The notes below the pieces were generated by a model that worked only from the letters and a program-made list of their open reading frames with translations, was not told where the DNA came from and searched no databases. Positions 10,120-18,857 of a DNA stretch of 64,000 nt are shown in pieces (position 1 is the first letter of the stretch; each line of letters begins with the position of its first letter). Origin of the DNA: Hymenobacter sp. BT559 (GTDB taxonomy: Bacteria; Bacteroidota; Bacteroidia; Cytophagales; Hymenobacteraceae); contig NZ_JAELXV010000002.1 of assembly GCF_016427535.1 (NCBI RefSeq), positions 434,001-498,000 of the forward strand, given 5' to 3'. A program made the translations under genes and the position numbers.

Positions 10120-11193
10120 CTAATCCACTGTCGCCAGCCCAGTCAATATTTTCCGCAGGTTTGTGAATAATTCCTCGTTGCCGTTTTGCTGATAAGTGCC
10201 TAGGGCCGCCTCATAAGCCGGTAGCTGACCTAGGAAGGCTTGCACGTTGGCCGCCGTGATGGACTCGAAGTGCCGTCCGTAGCCGCGCTGCTCTATCTCG
10301 GCTGCGTTCAGCCACTGTTCAAACTGCGCCGGAATGGGCACCGCGCACACCGGCTTGTGCAGGTACACGGCCTCCGAAATCAAGGAAAACCCGCCATTGG
10401 TGAGCACCGCCCGGCAGCCTGCCAGCTCGGCAATGAAGCCCGCCTCGGAGAAGGGCCGCAGCAGCACGTTGCCGTGCGCCTCGTCTTTGTTGAAGCCGTA
10501 CACCCGAAATTCTTGGTCAGGGACTTGCTGCAAAATCTCGACTAGGTCGGTCTGGTTGGTGGCCGTTTGGTACACCAGCACGTAGTCGCCTTTGGTCGGC
10601 TGCGCCGCCTGTATCTCGGGCCTGATGATGCTGGGCACCAGCGTAGTGCGCTCAGCATAGCGCGGGCGCAACGGCAGCTCAAAAAACGTAGTAATAAGGT
10701 AATGCTTGGCGCGCGGCACTTTGGCGCGCACTAGGTAGCGGGCCACGTCGAAGTTTTCCTGTTCTTCCTCAGGTACGGCCACATCGAGTTGCGCCCGGCT
10801 GATTATCTGCATATTATCGATGCTGATAACCGGTACGCGCAGCAGCTTGGCGTAGAAGTAGCTGAACGACTCAAAATCACTAATCACCACCTCGGCCCGG
10901 AAGCCGTGCAGCAGCTGCCGGTACTGCCGAAAATTGGTGCGCAGCGCCTCGGGCGCCGTGCGCAGCGTGAGGCCAACAGTGCGCGACTTCGACACCGTCA
11001 GCTTCTTATACGCTAGGTGGAAGCCCTGAATCTCCAGCACGCGGCCCGGAAACGTCTTATCGAGAAGCGCAAAGGCCCGCGAGCTGCTGACCACCCGTAC
11101 ATCGTGCCCCTCGGCCAACAGCCAGGCAATGATGACTTTGCTGCGCGTGGCGTGCCCTAGGCCCTCGCCGGGTACGCCGTATAAGATGGTCAT
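10120..11193 (-). CDS. Glycosyltransferase of the MJ1255/MurG-like (GT-B) family
   Basis: 357 aa. The N-terminal GVPGEGLGHATRS loop (about 6-18) and the later LTNGGFSLISEAVYLHKPVCAVP block (about 276-298) are the donor and acceptor lobes of a GT-B enzyme like MJ1255/VC2487. Members are predicted UDP-sugar transferases, but the acceptor is unknown. I infer a role in cell-envelope glycolipid or glycan synthesis. There is no signal peptide or membrane helix, so it is probably cytosolic or peripheral. It lies between a lipoprotein gene and eno on the same strand. Confidence 0.8.
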   Translation of the reverse strand: MTILYGVPGEGLGHATRSKVIIAWLLAEGHDVRVVSSSRAFALLDKTFPGRVLEIQGFHLAYKKLTVSKSRTVGLTLRTAPEALRTNFRQYRQLLHGFRAEVVISDFESFSYFYAKLLRVPVISIDNMQIISRAQLDVAVPEEEQENFDVARYLVRAKVPRAKHYLITTFFELPLRPRYAERTTLVPSIIRPEIQAAQPTKGDYVLVYQTATNQTDLVEILQQVPDQEFRVYGFNKDEAHGNVLLRPFSEAGFIAELAGCRAVLTNGGFSLISEAVYLHKPVCAVPIPAQFEQWLNAAEIEQRGYGRHFESITAANVQAFLGQLPAYEAALGTYQQNGNEELFTNLRKILTGLATVD

Positions 11194-11256
11194 AGTGATG
11201 AAATTGGGGTGGCAAGAACGTGGCTTGGACTATAAAGCCCAAGCTACAGTTGCTTT

Positions 11257-12192
11257 TCATTTAAAGCTGGGGATGCGGAACTGCACCCCTAGGGACGGGA
11301 TGAAGGTGGTGCCGCTGAGCGAGGTGGTGCTGCCATCGACGAGCGTGTAAGAGCCGTAGTTCTGGTAATACACGCTGAGGGCCGGCACGAAATACACATA
11401 CTTGTAGCCCACCTTCACGTTGAGAAACAGGCCATATGACGAGTAATTGCGACTCTGGCGGGGCAGGTCGGGCAAGCGGGCGGTGCCGGCGCTGTTGTAT
11501 AAGTTGTTGGGCGTGAAGCCGTAGCTAACCCACGAGTGCGCATACACGGCGCCGTAGCTGATGGCCCCGATGCTTTCTTCGGGCCCAAACGACTGGCTGA
11601 TGGTGAGCGGAACCAGCAGGTCTTGCCGCGTGGCCGAAAGGCCCAGCAAGTTGTTGAGGTCGTTGAGGAAGGCGATTTTGGGCAGACCGGTGCGCTGAAT
11701 GGCGTATTGCAGGCCCACGCTGGCGTAGGTGGTGCCGCTGGCGGCCCCGCGCTCGGGATTTTCGACCGAACCGGTGGGGCCCAGCAACTGGTAAGCCGCA
11801 TCGAACACGTGCGAGCCTAGGGCGTATTTATAGCCCGCATCGAGGCGCGGCACGATGCCGTAGCGCACGCTAAAGTCGGCGGCCGGCTGCACGGGGTCGA
11901 GCAGGTAGGAGAGGGCAGCGGTTTGCACGTCGCTCACGGTGCCCGAGTAGTTTACCTTCTCTCCGTTGGCGGCTTGAGTGCCGAGCTGACTGGCGGCGCT
12001 GCGCACCGCCGAGCCCGCTTTGCTGAGGGGCGACGTGGCCACGTTAAAACCTTGGTTATAAGCTAGTCGAAATTCGCCCTGCGGCGTGACTTTGCCCGAT
12101 GTAGTGATGGAACGCGGCGCAGTGCAGGCCGTAGCTGCCAGCAGCCCTAGGGCGGCCAGGCGCGCCAGCGAAGGAGTAAGAGAAATAGACAT
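11257..12192 (-). CDS. Predicted outer-membrane lipoprotein with beta-rich body
   Basis: 311 aa. The signal peptide ends in a lipobox-like LLAATAC, with the lipidated Cys at about residue 23. The rest is rich in alternating hydrophobic and aromatic strands (SVRYGIVPRLDAGYKYALG, SYGLFLNVKVGYKYVYFVPAL) and ends SLGVQFRIPSFK, as expected of an outer-membrane beta-barrel or barrel-like protein. I do not recognise a specific family. The gap of about 60 bp to the glycosyltransferase suggests a shared transcript. Confidence 0.65.
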   Translation of the reverse strand: MSISLTPSLARLAALGLLAATACTAPRSITTSGKVTPQGEFRLAYNQGFNVATSPLSKAGSAVRSAASQLGTQAANGEKVNYSGTVSDVQTAALSYLLDPVQPAADFSVRYGIVPRLDAGYKYALGSHVFDAAYQLLGPTGSVENPERGAASGTTYASVGLQYAIQRTGLPKIAFLNDLNNLLGLSATRQDLLVPLTISQSFGPEESIGAISYGAVYAHSWVSYGFTPNNLYNSAGTARLPDLPRQSRNYSSYGLFLNVKVGYKYVYFVPALSVYYQNYGSYTLVDGSTTSLSGTTFIPSLGVQFRIPSFK

Positions 12193-12302
12193 ATGCTAAA
12201 GATGCGGCCAAGTGTGCCACCGCCAAAACGAAAACCGCGCCAATACTGCTACACCAGCCCTCAAAAACCCGTAGACGCCACGGTAGTCCACCCCCTCAGT
12301 CG

Positions 12303-12310
12303 TATCTTTG
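12303..12310 (+). promoter_or_regulatory. Candidate -7 element upstream of ferredoxin-NADP reductase
   Basis: TATCTTTG matches TAnnTTTG. It lies 30 bp before the ATG at 12341, in the divergent gap with the lipoprotein gene. Confidence 0.55.
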
Positions 12311-12340
12311 TACTCATTCTAAATACTTAAATTTCCAGTA

Positions 12341-13357
12341 ATGCCCGAGATTATTTCGACAGATATCTGCATCATCGGGGCCGGGCCAGTGGGCTTGTTT
12401 GCCGTGTTTGAGGCCGGTCTGCTCAAGCTACGTTGCCACGTCGTGGATGCCCTGCCGCAGCCCGGTGGCCAGCTCACCGAAATTTACCCCAAGAAACCGA
12501 TTTACGACATTCCGGGCTATCCCGAAGTGCTGGCTGGCGACCTGGTTGACAACCTGATGAAGCAAATCGAGCCGTTCCACCCCACCTTCACCCTAGGGGA
12601 GCGGGTCGAGCGCTTTGCTAAGCTGGAAGACGGCTCGTTTCAGCTTTACACTACCGACGGCACCGAGATTCAGTGCAAGGCCGTAGCTATTGCGGGCGGC
12701 CTAGGTTCGTTTGAGCCGCGCAAGCCGGCCGTGGAGAACCTAGAGCGCTTTGAGAGCGGCAAAGGTGTGCACTACATGGTGCGCGACCCCGAGCATTTTC
12801 GCGACAAAAAAATTGTGATTGCGGGCGGCGGCGACTCAGCCCTCGACTGGACCAACTTCTTGGCCAACGTGGCTGCCGATGTGACACTGGTGCACCGCGG
12901 CACCACCTTCCGCGGCGCTGCCGACTCGGCCGAAAAGGTGAAAACCCTGGCCGAAGCCGGTAAAATCAAGCTCGTGCTCAGCTCCAACGTGACGCACCTG
13001 CACGGCGACGACATGTTGGAACAAGTCACCATCACCGGCAATAATGGTGAAGCCGTGACTGTGCCCATTGATGCCTTCGTGCCCCTATTCGGTCTCACGC
13101 CCAAGCTCGGGCCCATCGGCGACTGGGGCCTGGAGCTCGACAACGACGCCGTAGTGGTAAATACCCTAGACTATAGCACGTCGCTGCCCGGCGTGTATGC
13201 CATTGGCGACATCAACACGTATCCGGGCAAGCTCAAGCTCATCTTGTGTGGCTTCCACGAGGCGGCGCTGATGTGCCAGGGCGCGTTTAAGTACATTTAC
13301 CCCGACAAAAAATACACCCTCAAGTACACAACCGTAAACGGGGTGCCTTCGATGTAA
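12341..13357 (+). CDS. Thioredoxin reductase-like ferredoxin-NADP(+) reductase
   Basis: 338 aa FAD enzyme of the YumC/TrxR-like FNR class. It transfers electrons between NADPH and ferredoxin or flavodoxin. The FAD-binding IIGAGPVGLFA is at 11-21, and PQPGGQLTEIYPKKPIYDIPGYPEV follows it. The NADP-binding loop is IAGGGDSALDW (about 161-171), and the C-terminal FAD motif is YAIGDINTYPGKLKLI. The CxxC redox pair of true thioredoxin reductases is absent at the usual place, which supports the FNR assignment. A [2Fe-2S] ferredoxin gene follows after a repeat and is the likely partner. Confidence 0.92.
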   Translation: MPEIISTDICIIGAGPVGLFAVFEAGLLKLRCHVVDALPQPGGQLTEIYPKKPIYDIPGYPEVLAGDLVDNLMKQIEPFHPTFTLGERVERFAKLEDGSFQLYTTDGTEIQCKAVAIAGGLGSFEPRKPAVENLERFESGKGVHYMVRDPEHFRDKKIVIAGGGDSALDWTNFLANVAADVTLVHRGTTFRGAADSAEKVKTLAEAGKIKLVLSSNVTHLHGDDMLEQVTITGNNGEAVTVPIDAFVPLFGLTPKLGPIGDWGLELDNDAVVVNTLDYSTSLPGVYAIGDINTYPGKLKLILCGFHEAALMCQGAFKYIYPDKKYTLKYTTVNGVPSM

Positions 13358-13359
13358 GC

Positions 13360-13444
13360 AGTTAAGAGTTGCGAGTTAGGAGTTAAGAGTGAGCCAATAG
13401 ACGCGCCTTCCTAACCCTTAACTCTTAATTCTTGACTCTTAACT
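13360..13444. repeat. TTAA-rich imperfect inverted repeat (family D)
   Basis: The left arm (13360-13390) is built of AGTTAAGAGTT-type units and the right arm (13411-13444) of ACTCTTAACT-type units around a short unpaired centre. It fills the gap between the reductase and the ferredoxin and is much richer in A+T than the flanking genes. The same style recurs at 14404-14516 and 23644-23745. Confidence 0.7.
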
Positions 13445-13449
13445 TAATT

Positions 13450-13770
13450 ATGACTGACGTTCGAGTTTATGTAGAAGAGGCGCCCGGCCAGCGGCGCGAG
13501 CTAGAAGCCCCCACCGACATGGGCCTGAGCCTGATGGAGCTGCTGAAAGCCAATGAGTACCCTATTCAGGCTACCTGCGGCGGCATGGCGCTGTGCGCCA
13601 CCTGCCACGTAGAGGTGCTGGCTGGCCCTGCCCTGCCCGAGCCCAGTGAAGATGAGTGGGCCATGCTCGACACCCTGCCCGTGCTGCACGAAACCAGCCG
13701 CCTCAGCTGCCAAATTCGTCTCACGCCCCGCGTCGATGGGCTGGTGGTGCGCCTAGCCGAAACTGCCTAG
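13450..13770 (+). CDS. [2Fe-2S] ferredoxin, adrenodoxin-type
   Basis: 106 aa. Four cluster-binding cysteines are arranged as C-x5-C-x2-C in TCGGMALCATCHV and a distal Cys in RLSCQI. That is the adrenodoxin/ISC-type spacing rather than the plant type. ATG 13450 gives MTDVRVYVEE; a TTG 18 nt upstream lies in the repeat and is less likely. It follows the TrxR-like FNR gene, so I infer it receives electrons from that enzyme. A bidirectional terminator follows. Confidence 0.9.
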   Translation: MTDVRVYVEEAPGQRRELEAPTDMGLSLMELLKANEYPIQATCGGMALCATCHVEVLAGPALPEPSEDEWAMLDTLPVLHETSRLSCQIRLTPRVDGLVVRLAETA

Positions 13771-13801
13771 CGCGCCGACATTACTAGACGTAATTGATAC
13801 C

Positions 13802-13836
13802 AAAAAAGGCCTTTCCAGCAATGGAAAGGCCTTTTT
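13802..13836. terminator. Bidirectional intrinsic terminator
   Basis: AAAAAAGGCCTTTCC and its complement flank a 6-nt loop with A and T runs at either end. It serves both the ferredoxin (+) and the cold shock gene (-), which converge here. Confidence 0.9.
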
Positions 13837-13862
13837 CAGGATAAACCCAACGTAGCGACGCC

Positions 13863-14057
13863 TCAGATGCGGCGCACGTTCACGGCGTTTACGCCTTTAC
13901 GCCCCTCTTGGGTTTCAAATTCTACGCGGTCGTTTTGCTGAATCTGGCCGCCATTGAGGCCCGTGACGTGCACAAAAAACTCCTCGCGGGTGGTGTCGTC
14001 GGTGATGAAACCAAAGCCTTTGGTTTCATTGAAAAATTTTACTGTTCCGGTCTTCAT
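13863..14057 (-). CDS. Cold shock domain protein
   Basis: 64 aa, a single OB-fold cold shock domain of normal length. RNP1 KGFGFI is at 13-18 and RNP2 FFVHV at 27-31, the nucleic-acid-binding faces. Such proteins act as RNA chaperones. The 109-bp gap upstream, to the iscX stop, could hold its own promoter and leader; no consensus element was identified. Confidence 0.96.
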   Translation of the reverse strand: MKTGTVKFFNETKGFGFITDDTTREEFFVHVTGLNGGQIQQNDRVEFETQEGRKGVNAVNVRRI

Positions 14058-14166
14058 AGCTTAAAAAAGAAAAAATACTCGCTGGCACGGCCGCAGCCAA
14101 CCAAGCATCGGGGCTGGCTGGGTTAGTAAGCTTTCGTCATACGGCCCTAGGGCGTTGGGGTTTAGC

Positions 14167-14403
14167 TTACTGGTGGTCGCGCCACTCATACACCCACTTG
14201 GCCTGAATCTGCTCGAGGTGGCCTTCGTTGGCTTGCTCGCGGGTACCGGCAAAGTTGGGCAGGGTCAGAATCCACTCCAACAGCTCGGTAAAGCGGATGC
14301 GGTAGATTTTGGCTTCAGTGAAGTCGTCGCCAAACTTTTCGTAGAGCGCGATGGCAATGTCCTCGTGGTCGGCCCACTCGATGGGCGGCTCGTAATGGTT
14401 CAT
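14167..14403 (-). CDS. iscX: Fe-S assembly protein IscX-like
   Basis: 78 aa. It matches IscX/YfhJ in pattern: EWADHEDIAIALYEKF near the N-terminus, IRFTELLEWILTLPNF in the middle, and NEGHLEQIQAKWVYEW at the end. IscX binds IscS and iron and tunes cluster assembly. The gene directly follows an ISC-type ferredoxin on the same strand, the same fdx-iscX order as the end of the E. coli isc operon, although the other isc genes are not here. A TTAA-rich repeat separates the two. Confidence 0.88.
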   Translation of the reverse strand: MNHYEPPIEWADHEDIAIALYEKFGDDFTEAKIYRIRFTELLEWILTLPNFAGTREQANEGHLEQIQAKWVYEWRDHQ

Positions 14404-14516
14404 TTTTTAGTGGTTAATTGTTAATGGTTAATTATTAATGGTGAGTAACTAAAAAGGAAACAAAAGGCTGTTAGCCAATCCTTAACAATCAACCATTAAC
14501 AACTAACAATTAAAAA
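14404..14516. repeat. TTAA-rich inverted repeat between fdx and iscX (family D)
   Basis: GGTTAATTGTTAATGG-type heptads on the left pair with CCATTAACAACTAACAATT-type heptads on the right. It lies inside an apparent fdx-iscX operon. Confidence 0.7.
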
Positions 14517-14517
14517 A

Positions 14518-14850
14518 CTAGTGCCCTAGGAAGTGCTGGGGCGGAATGGTGACGACTACTTCGAGCTGCTCGTTGGGCAGCACGCACTGGCAGGCCAGGC
14601 GCGAGTTAATACGCGGGCTGATGGCCCGGTCGATGAAGTCTTCTTCCTTATCGGAAATCTCGGGCAGGTCGTCCATGCCCTTGTCCACGTAGATGTGGCA
14701 GGTACTGCAGCCGCATACACCGCCGCAGTTGTGCTGCAGCTGAATGCCGTTGTTGAGAGCTACGTCGAGCACCGACTCGCCGCTGGCAGCTACGTGCGTT
14801 TGAGGAGGCTGGCCGTCCTGAAACTGAAAGATGATGGTGGAGGGTTGCAA
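14518..14850 (-). CDS. fdx: [2Fe-2S] ferredoxin, ISC type
   Basis: 110 aa from a TTG start at 14850. The cluster site is HNCGGVCGCSTCHIYVD (C-x5-C-x2-C) plus a distal Cys in RLACQCVL. The block DLPEISDKEEDFIDRA is typical of ISC-type Fdx that donates electrons for cluster assembly. No ATG exists near the expected N-terminus (QPSTIIFQFQDG). The frame stays open further upstream, but that stretch overlaps the DUF2520 gene and has a non-natural composition, so the TTG (or ATT 3 nt before it) is the likely start. It is paired with iscX. Confidence 0.85.
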   Translation of the reverse strand: MQPSTIIFQFQDGQPPQTHVAASGESVLDVALNNGIQLQHNCGGVCGCSTCHIYVDKGMDDLPEISDKEEDFIDRAISPRINSRLACQCVLPNEQLEVVVTIPPQHFLGH

Positions 14851-14890
14851 AATAGTAGTGGGCCCCAGTGAGCCAGTTGAAAGTACAAAG

Positions 14891-15703
14891 TTAGGCAGGG
14901 CTGGGCGGGCGCACCACAGATGCCGCCTCTGCCGCCTGTATGCTCTGCGTGAGCTGTGTATAAAGCGATTGCCAGGCGGGATGGGCCGCCAGTGCCGCCG
15001 TGTGGGCGGCCAGGGTAGGGGCATCGTGGCGGGCGGCCGGGCCCGTTTGCACCCCAAAGGGCCCCAGCTGGGCACCTAGGGCCTTGTCTACGGTTTCACG
15101 CACCAGCGGCGCCAGTAGGTCGAAAGGAAGGCCTGCCTCGGCCAGCAACTGGTGCGCAATACCTAGCACATGATTAGTAAAATTGCTGGCAAACACGGCC
15201 CCTAGGTGCAGCTGCAGCCGCTGGTCCGAGTTGAGCCGCGCCACATGTTGGCTGAGGCTATGAGCGAGCGCTAACAGCTGAGCTTCGGCCTCGGCTTCGG
15301 GCGCCTCGATAAAGAAGGGCACCGCTGGCCAGTCGATGGTGCGGCTGGGGCTGAACGTCTGGAGCGGGTAGAGCACGCCGCCGCGCACCTGCGGCTGCGC
15401 CGCAAACACTGCCACAGGCAGCGCCCCGGCCAGATGCGCTACCAGCGCGCCCGCCGGCCAGGCCACAGCCGCCAGCACGGCGGGCACCGCCGCATCGGGC
15501 ACGGCCAGCAGGTAGAGGTCGGCCGGGGGCAGGGCCTGCACCAGCGGCAGCACGAGGGCTACGCAACCTGGCAGCTGGGTCGCGAGGGCCTGCGCGCTGG
15601 CATGCGTGCGGGCCGCCACAAAAACCAACTCGTGGCCCACGGCGGTGAGCGCGGGCCCTAGGGCCGTGGCTACGCGTCCTGTTCCGAATAAGCCAATGCG
15701 CAT
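14891..15703 (-). CDS. Rossmann-like and DUF2520 domain protein
   Basis: 270 aa. An N-terminal dinucleotide-binding fold starts at once with IGLFGTGRVATALG (about 3-16) and continues with DLYLLAVPDAAV. A helical C-terminal half contains HLGAVFASNFTNHVLGIAHQLL, the DUF2520 signature. The fold resembles ketopantoate and pyrroline-5-carboxylate reductases, but the substrate is unknown. It ends about 40 bp before the ferredoxin start on the same strand. Confidence 0.85.
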   Translation of the reverse strand: MRIGLFGTGRVATALGPALTAVGHELVFVAARTHASAQALATQLPGCVALVLPLVQALPPADLYLLAVPDAAVPAVLAAVAWPAGALVAHLAGALPVAVFAAQPQVRGGVLYPLQTFSPSRTIDWPAVPFFIEAPEAEAEAQLLALAHSLSQHVARLNSDQRLQLHLGAVFASNFTNHVLGIAHQLLAEAGLPFDLLAPLVRETVDKALGAQLGPFGVQTGPAARHDAPTLAAHTAALAAHPAWQSLYTQLTQSIQAAEAASVVRPPSPA

Positions 15704-16022
15704 GAGAACAATCGAAGAATATGAAAGCGGCTAATGGCTGAACAAGCAAGTGAACCTTAGCAGCTTGGTTTAGTAGGTGGCGGCCGGTACTGACCAAGCC
15801 TAGGATAGAAGTACCATTCTACCCGCCGAAAGTTCCATAAAAAATTAGCATCTTGTGGGTTTAAAGGTTCTTGCACCAGCTAGCACCGCTGCAAGTCTTG
15901 CGCCTACGTATGAAGCCTTTCGGCAACCACGGCAGTGGGCCGGGCCACGCTTCTTGCCGTAGTACAGCGGCTGGTGCAGCCTTGCTTATCACATTTTACG
16001 CTCATCCTCATTTTGCTTTTAC
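15704..16022. other. Divergent intergenic region (about 320 bp)
   Basis: It lies between the DUF2520 gene (-) and a T9SS cargo gene (+). Short complementary segments TGCACCAGC (about 15873) and GCTGGTGCA (about 15970) could pair in RNA, giving the cargo gene a structured leader. One CCTAGG is present. No consensus TAnnTTTG element was identified and there is no credible small gene. Confidence 0.4.
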
Positions 16023-18779
16023 ATGAAAAAACCTTACGCTGAGACAACTGGGTTCCTACATCGGCTGCGGCAGCTCGGCCTCACGGCGCTGCTGGCGGGT
16101 GGGGCTGCGGTGGCGGCCCAGGCCCAGGTCCTCAACTACGCGGTAGCGACGGCCTCCAACGTGCCCGGTACCTACACCGACCTGGCCACGGTGAGCGGGA
16201 GCACGGTTATCACTACGGCCAACACCGATGATGCCAACTCAGCGCCCCAGAATATCGGGTTTACGTTCAACTACAACGGCGCGTCATTCACGCAGTTCGT
16301 GCTGAACACCAACGGGATTATGCGCTTAGGAAGCGCCGCGCCGTCGGTGCCCAACCTGTTTGGGGTTTACGAAAATGGCCAGGCGGCGGGGGTTGACCCC
16401 ATCACCAGCGCCGACCCGGCCGACGTGAACCTGCTGGCGCCGTTCAACTTCGACTTGCAGGATGGCAGCGTGGGCCCCGCCGAGTACCGGGTGGCTACCA
16501 CGGGCACGGGTACCAACCAGGTGTGCACTATTCAGTGGAAAAACGTGCGCGACAAAGCGGGCAGTGTAAATGTCACGCAGTTCGACAATTTTGAGTTTCA
16601 GGTAAAGCTCTACCAGGCCACGGGCACTATCGAGTTTGTGTACGGCCCGGTAGTGTCGGCCACGGCTGGCGCCAGCATCAACCGCTTTCCAACGGTCGGT
16701 ATCAAAGGCTCGGGCAGCTCGGCCGGGCAGGATGTGCTGGTCAACAAAGCATCTTCGACCGCTGCTTGGTCAACGGCCATTTTTATTACGGGCGTTTACA
16801 ATAATAGTACGCTTAACTACCGCCGCACCTATGGGCCCGACCTAGGGCGCACGTTTCGCTTTGCCACGGCCCCGCCCAACGATGCGGCCGTGTCTGGCAT
16901 CTACACCCTAGGCAAGCTGGCTACCCAAACCGCCCTGCCGCATACGGTGCGCGCCGTAGTAACCAATGCTGGGGCCGCTGCCCAAACTAACCTTCCCGTG
17001 AGCCTGGCCGTGACGGGCGCCAACACGTTTAGCGATACCAAAATCATTGCCTCGCTGGCGCCAGGAGCATCTACTACGGTTACGTTTGCGGCCTACCCCA
17101 CTACGCTGACCGCTGGCGATAATGTGGTGACGGTGACGGTGCCTACCGATGACAACACTGCCAATAATACCGCCACTTACGGCCAAATCGTAACGACTAA
17201 CCGCCTATCGTACACCAATCCTACCGGCACTACGGCCGGCAGCGTGGGGGTGGGTAATGGCTGGCTGGTGCAGAAGTTTAGCCTGCCCGCTGCCACTGTC
17301 GTCAGCGACGTGGTGCTGACGCTGGCCGCGAGCTCTAACAATACGTCATCATTCCAAGTGCTGCTGTACGATGCCACCGGCTCGGGCAGCCTGCCTGGGC
17401 AGCTGCTCTATACGTCGCCGACCCAAACCCGTACGCCCGCCGCGGGCCCGGTCACGGTGACGCTGCCTGGTATTGCGGTGCCTGCTACCTTCTTTGTCGG
17501 AGTACGCGAAACCGGCACTACCAGCGCGCTGGCAAGCATTTCCATCAACTACCAAGACGAAAACCCCATCCGGCCAGGTACGTTCTTCTTCAGCACCACG
17601 GGTACTACCTGGACCGACTTTGTAAATGCCAGCCCGAAGGCGCGCGTGGCCATTGAGATAGGCACCGCCGTGCCCAACTGCGCCCCGCCGACGGCCGTGG
17701 CAGCCACCAGCATAACGCCCAACGGGGCCACTATTACATTTACGCCGCCCACCACGGGCACGAGCAGCTACCAACTGGTCTATGGCCCCACGGGCTTTAA
17801 TGTGAGCACAGGGGGCACTACTGTAGCGGCTACTGCCTCGCCAGTGACAATAACCGGCCTCACGCCGGCCACCAGCTACCAGGTGTACGTGCGCAGCAAC
17901 TGCACCGCCGGCGGTACCAGCATCTACTCGGCGCCGCTTACGTTCATCACGGCCTGCGACCCCCAGACGACGGTAGCGGCTTTCCCGTACAACCAGAACT
18001 TCGACACCATTTTGCCGGGGCAGGCGCTGCCGTGCGGCATCACTACGCTCGATGCCAATGGTGACGGCACTACCTGGCGAATCTCGACCGAGAACCCCAA
18101 CTCGGGGCCCTACGCCATGCGCTACCAAGGCGCAGTGGTGAATAACACGGCCGCTAACGACTGGTTCTTTACGCCGCCGCTGGTGCTGCCGGCCACGGCA
18201 GGCACGCGCTACCAGGTGGCTTTCCGCTACCGGGCGGCGGGCATCGGGGCAGGTACGTCCAACTTTACCGAGAGCCTCGAAGTGAAGTCGGGCACGGCGC
18301 CCACGGCCGCCGGCCAAACCAACTTGCTGTACACCAACGCGACCATCAACAACCTCGCCTACGCGCAGGCTGGCGGGGCCTCCACGCCCGTAGTGGCCTT
18401 GCTGCCAGCTGGGGCCAGCACCCAGTACGTGGGCTTCCACGTCACCAGCGCCGCCAACCAAGGCAACCTGTACATCGACGACCTGACGGTGACAGCCGTT
18501 ACTGCTACTGCTACATCGGAGGCGCTGCTACGGTCCATCTCGGTATTCCCCAACCCCTCGACTACGGGCGTGTTTGACCTGGCTATCGTCGGGGCCAATG
18601 CGCAAAAAGGCCTGCAAGTAGAAGTCGTGAATACTATCGGCCAGCGGGTGTACGTGGGCACAGCCCGCGACAATTTCACTAATAAGCTAGACTTGAGCCA
18701 CCTTGCCGCCGGCCTCTACCATCTCAAGGTGATGAACGGCGATGAGTACGCGCTGCGCCAGCTTTCGGTCATGAAGTAA
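16023..18779 (+). CDS. Secreted multi-domain protein with CARDB, Fn3 and T9SS sorting domains
   Basis: 918 aa. The signal peptide ends at about 36 (AAQAQ). An N-terminal domain (about 37-285) has the block TANTDDANSAPQNIGFTFNYN, nearly the same as in the protein at 24544-26457. It is followed by a CARDB-like Ig domain (about 295-390), a jelly-roll-like region, an Fn3 domain (CAPPTAVAATSITPNGATITF, about 553-640), a choice-of-anchor type domain (FPYNQNFDTI...) and a type A T9SS sorting domain (SVFPNPSTTGVFDL ... LAAGLYHLKV). It is expected to be displayed on the surface or released. The ligand is unknown. Confidence 0.85.
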   Translation: MKKPYAETTGFLHRLRQLGLTALLAGGAAVAAQAQVLNYAVATASNVPGTYTDLATVSGSTVITTANTDDANSAPQNIGFTFNYNGASFTQFVLNTNGIMRLGSAAPSVPNLFGVYENGQAAGVDPITSADPADVNLLAPFNFDLQDGSVGPAEYRVATTGTGTNQVCTIQWKNVRDKAGSVNVTQFDNFEFQVKLYQATGTIEFVYGPVVSATAGASINRFPTVGIKGSGSSAGQDVLVNKASSTAAWSTAIFITGVYNNSTLNYRRTYGPDLGRTFRFATAPPNDAAVSGIYTLGKLATQTALPHTVRAVVTNAGAAAQTNLPVSLAVTGANTFSDTKIIASLAPGASTTVTFAAYPTTLTAGDNVVTVTVPTDDNTANNTATYGQIVTTNRLSYTNPTGTTAGSVGVGNGWLVQKFSLPAATVVSDVVLTLAASSNNTSSFQVLLYDATGSGSLPGQLLYTSPTQTRTPAAGPVTVTLPGIAVPATFFVGVRETGTTSALASISINYQDENPIRPGTFFFSTTGTTWTDFVNASPKARVAIEIGTAVPNCAPPTAVAATSITPNGATITFTPPTTGTSSYQLVYGPTGFNVSTGGTTVAATASPVTITGLTPATSYQVYVRSNCTAGGTSIYSAPLTFITACDPQTTVAAFPYNQNFDTILPGQALPCGITTLDANGDGTTWRISTENPNSGPYAMRYQGAVVNNTAANDWFFTPPLVLPATAGTRYQVAFRYRAAGIGAGTSNFTESLEVKSGTAPTAAGQTNLLYTNATINNLAYAQAGGASTPVVALLPAGASTQYVGFHVTSAANQGNLYIDDLTVTAVTATATSEALLRSISVFPNPSTTGVFDLAIVGANAQKGLQVEVVNTIGQRVYVGTARDNFTNKLDLSHLAAGLYHLKVMNGDEYALRQLSVMK

Positions 18780-18798
18780 GCTGTAGGGCACCTAGAGC

Positions 18799-18837
18799 AA
18801 TAGAAAAGGCCACCCCGCTGGGGTGGCCTTTTCTATT
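18799..18837. terminator. Bidirectional intrinsic terminator
   Basis: AATAGAAAAGGCCACCCC pairs with GGGGTGGCCTTTTCTATT across a 3-nt loop. It lies between the convergent T9SS cargo gene and ccmF. Confidence 0.9.
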
Positions 18838-18857
18838 GTTAGAAAAAATAAGCTAAC

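Noticed and set aside
14851..15075. N-terminal extension of the ISC-type ferredoxin
   Set aside because: It overlaps the DUF2520 gene in another frame, is Pro/Arg-rich and lies outside the ferredoxin fold.
17349..18461. Long open frame on the minus strand opposite the 918-aa T9SS cargo gene
   Set aside because: Its product is Arg/Gly/Val-rich low-quality sequence without family features, and the plus-strand gene has clear domains. It is a codon-usage shadow of a GC-rich gene.
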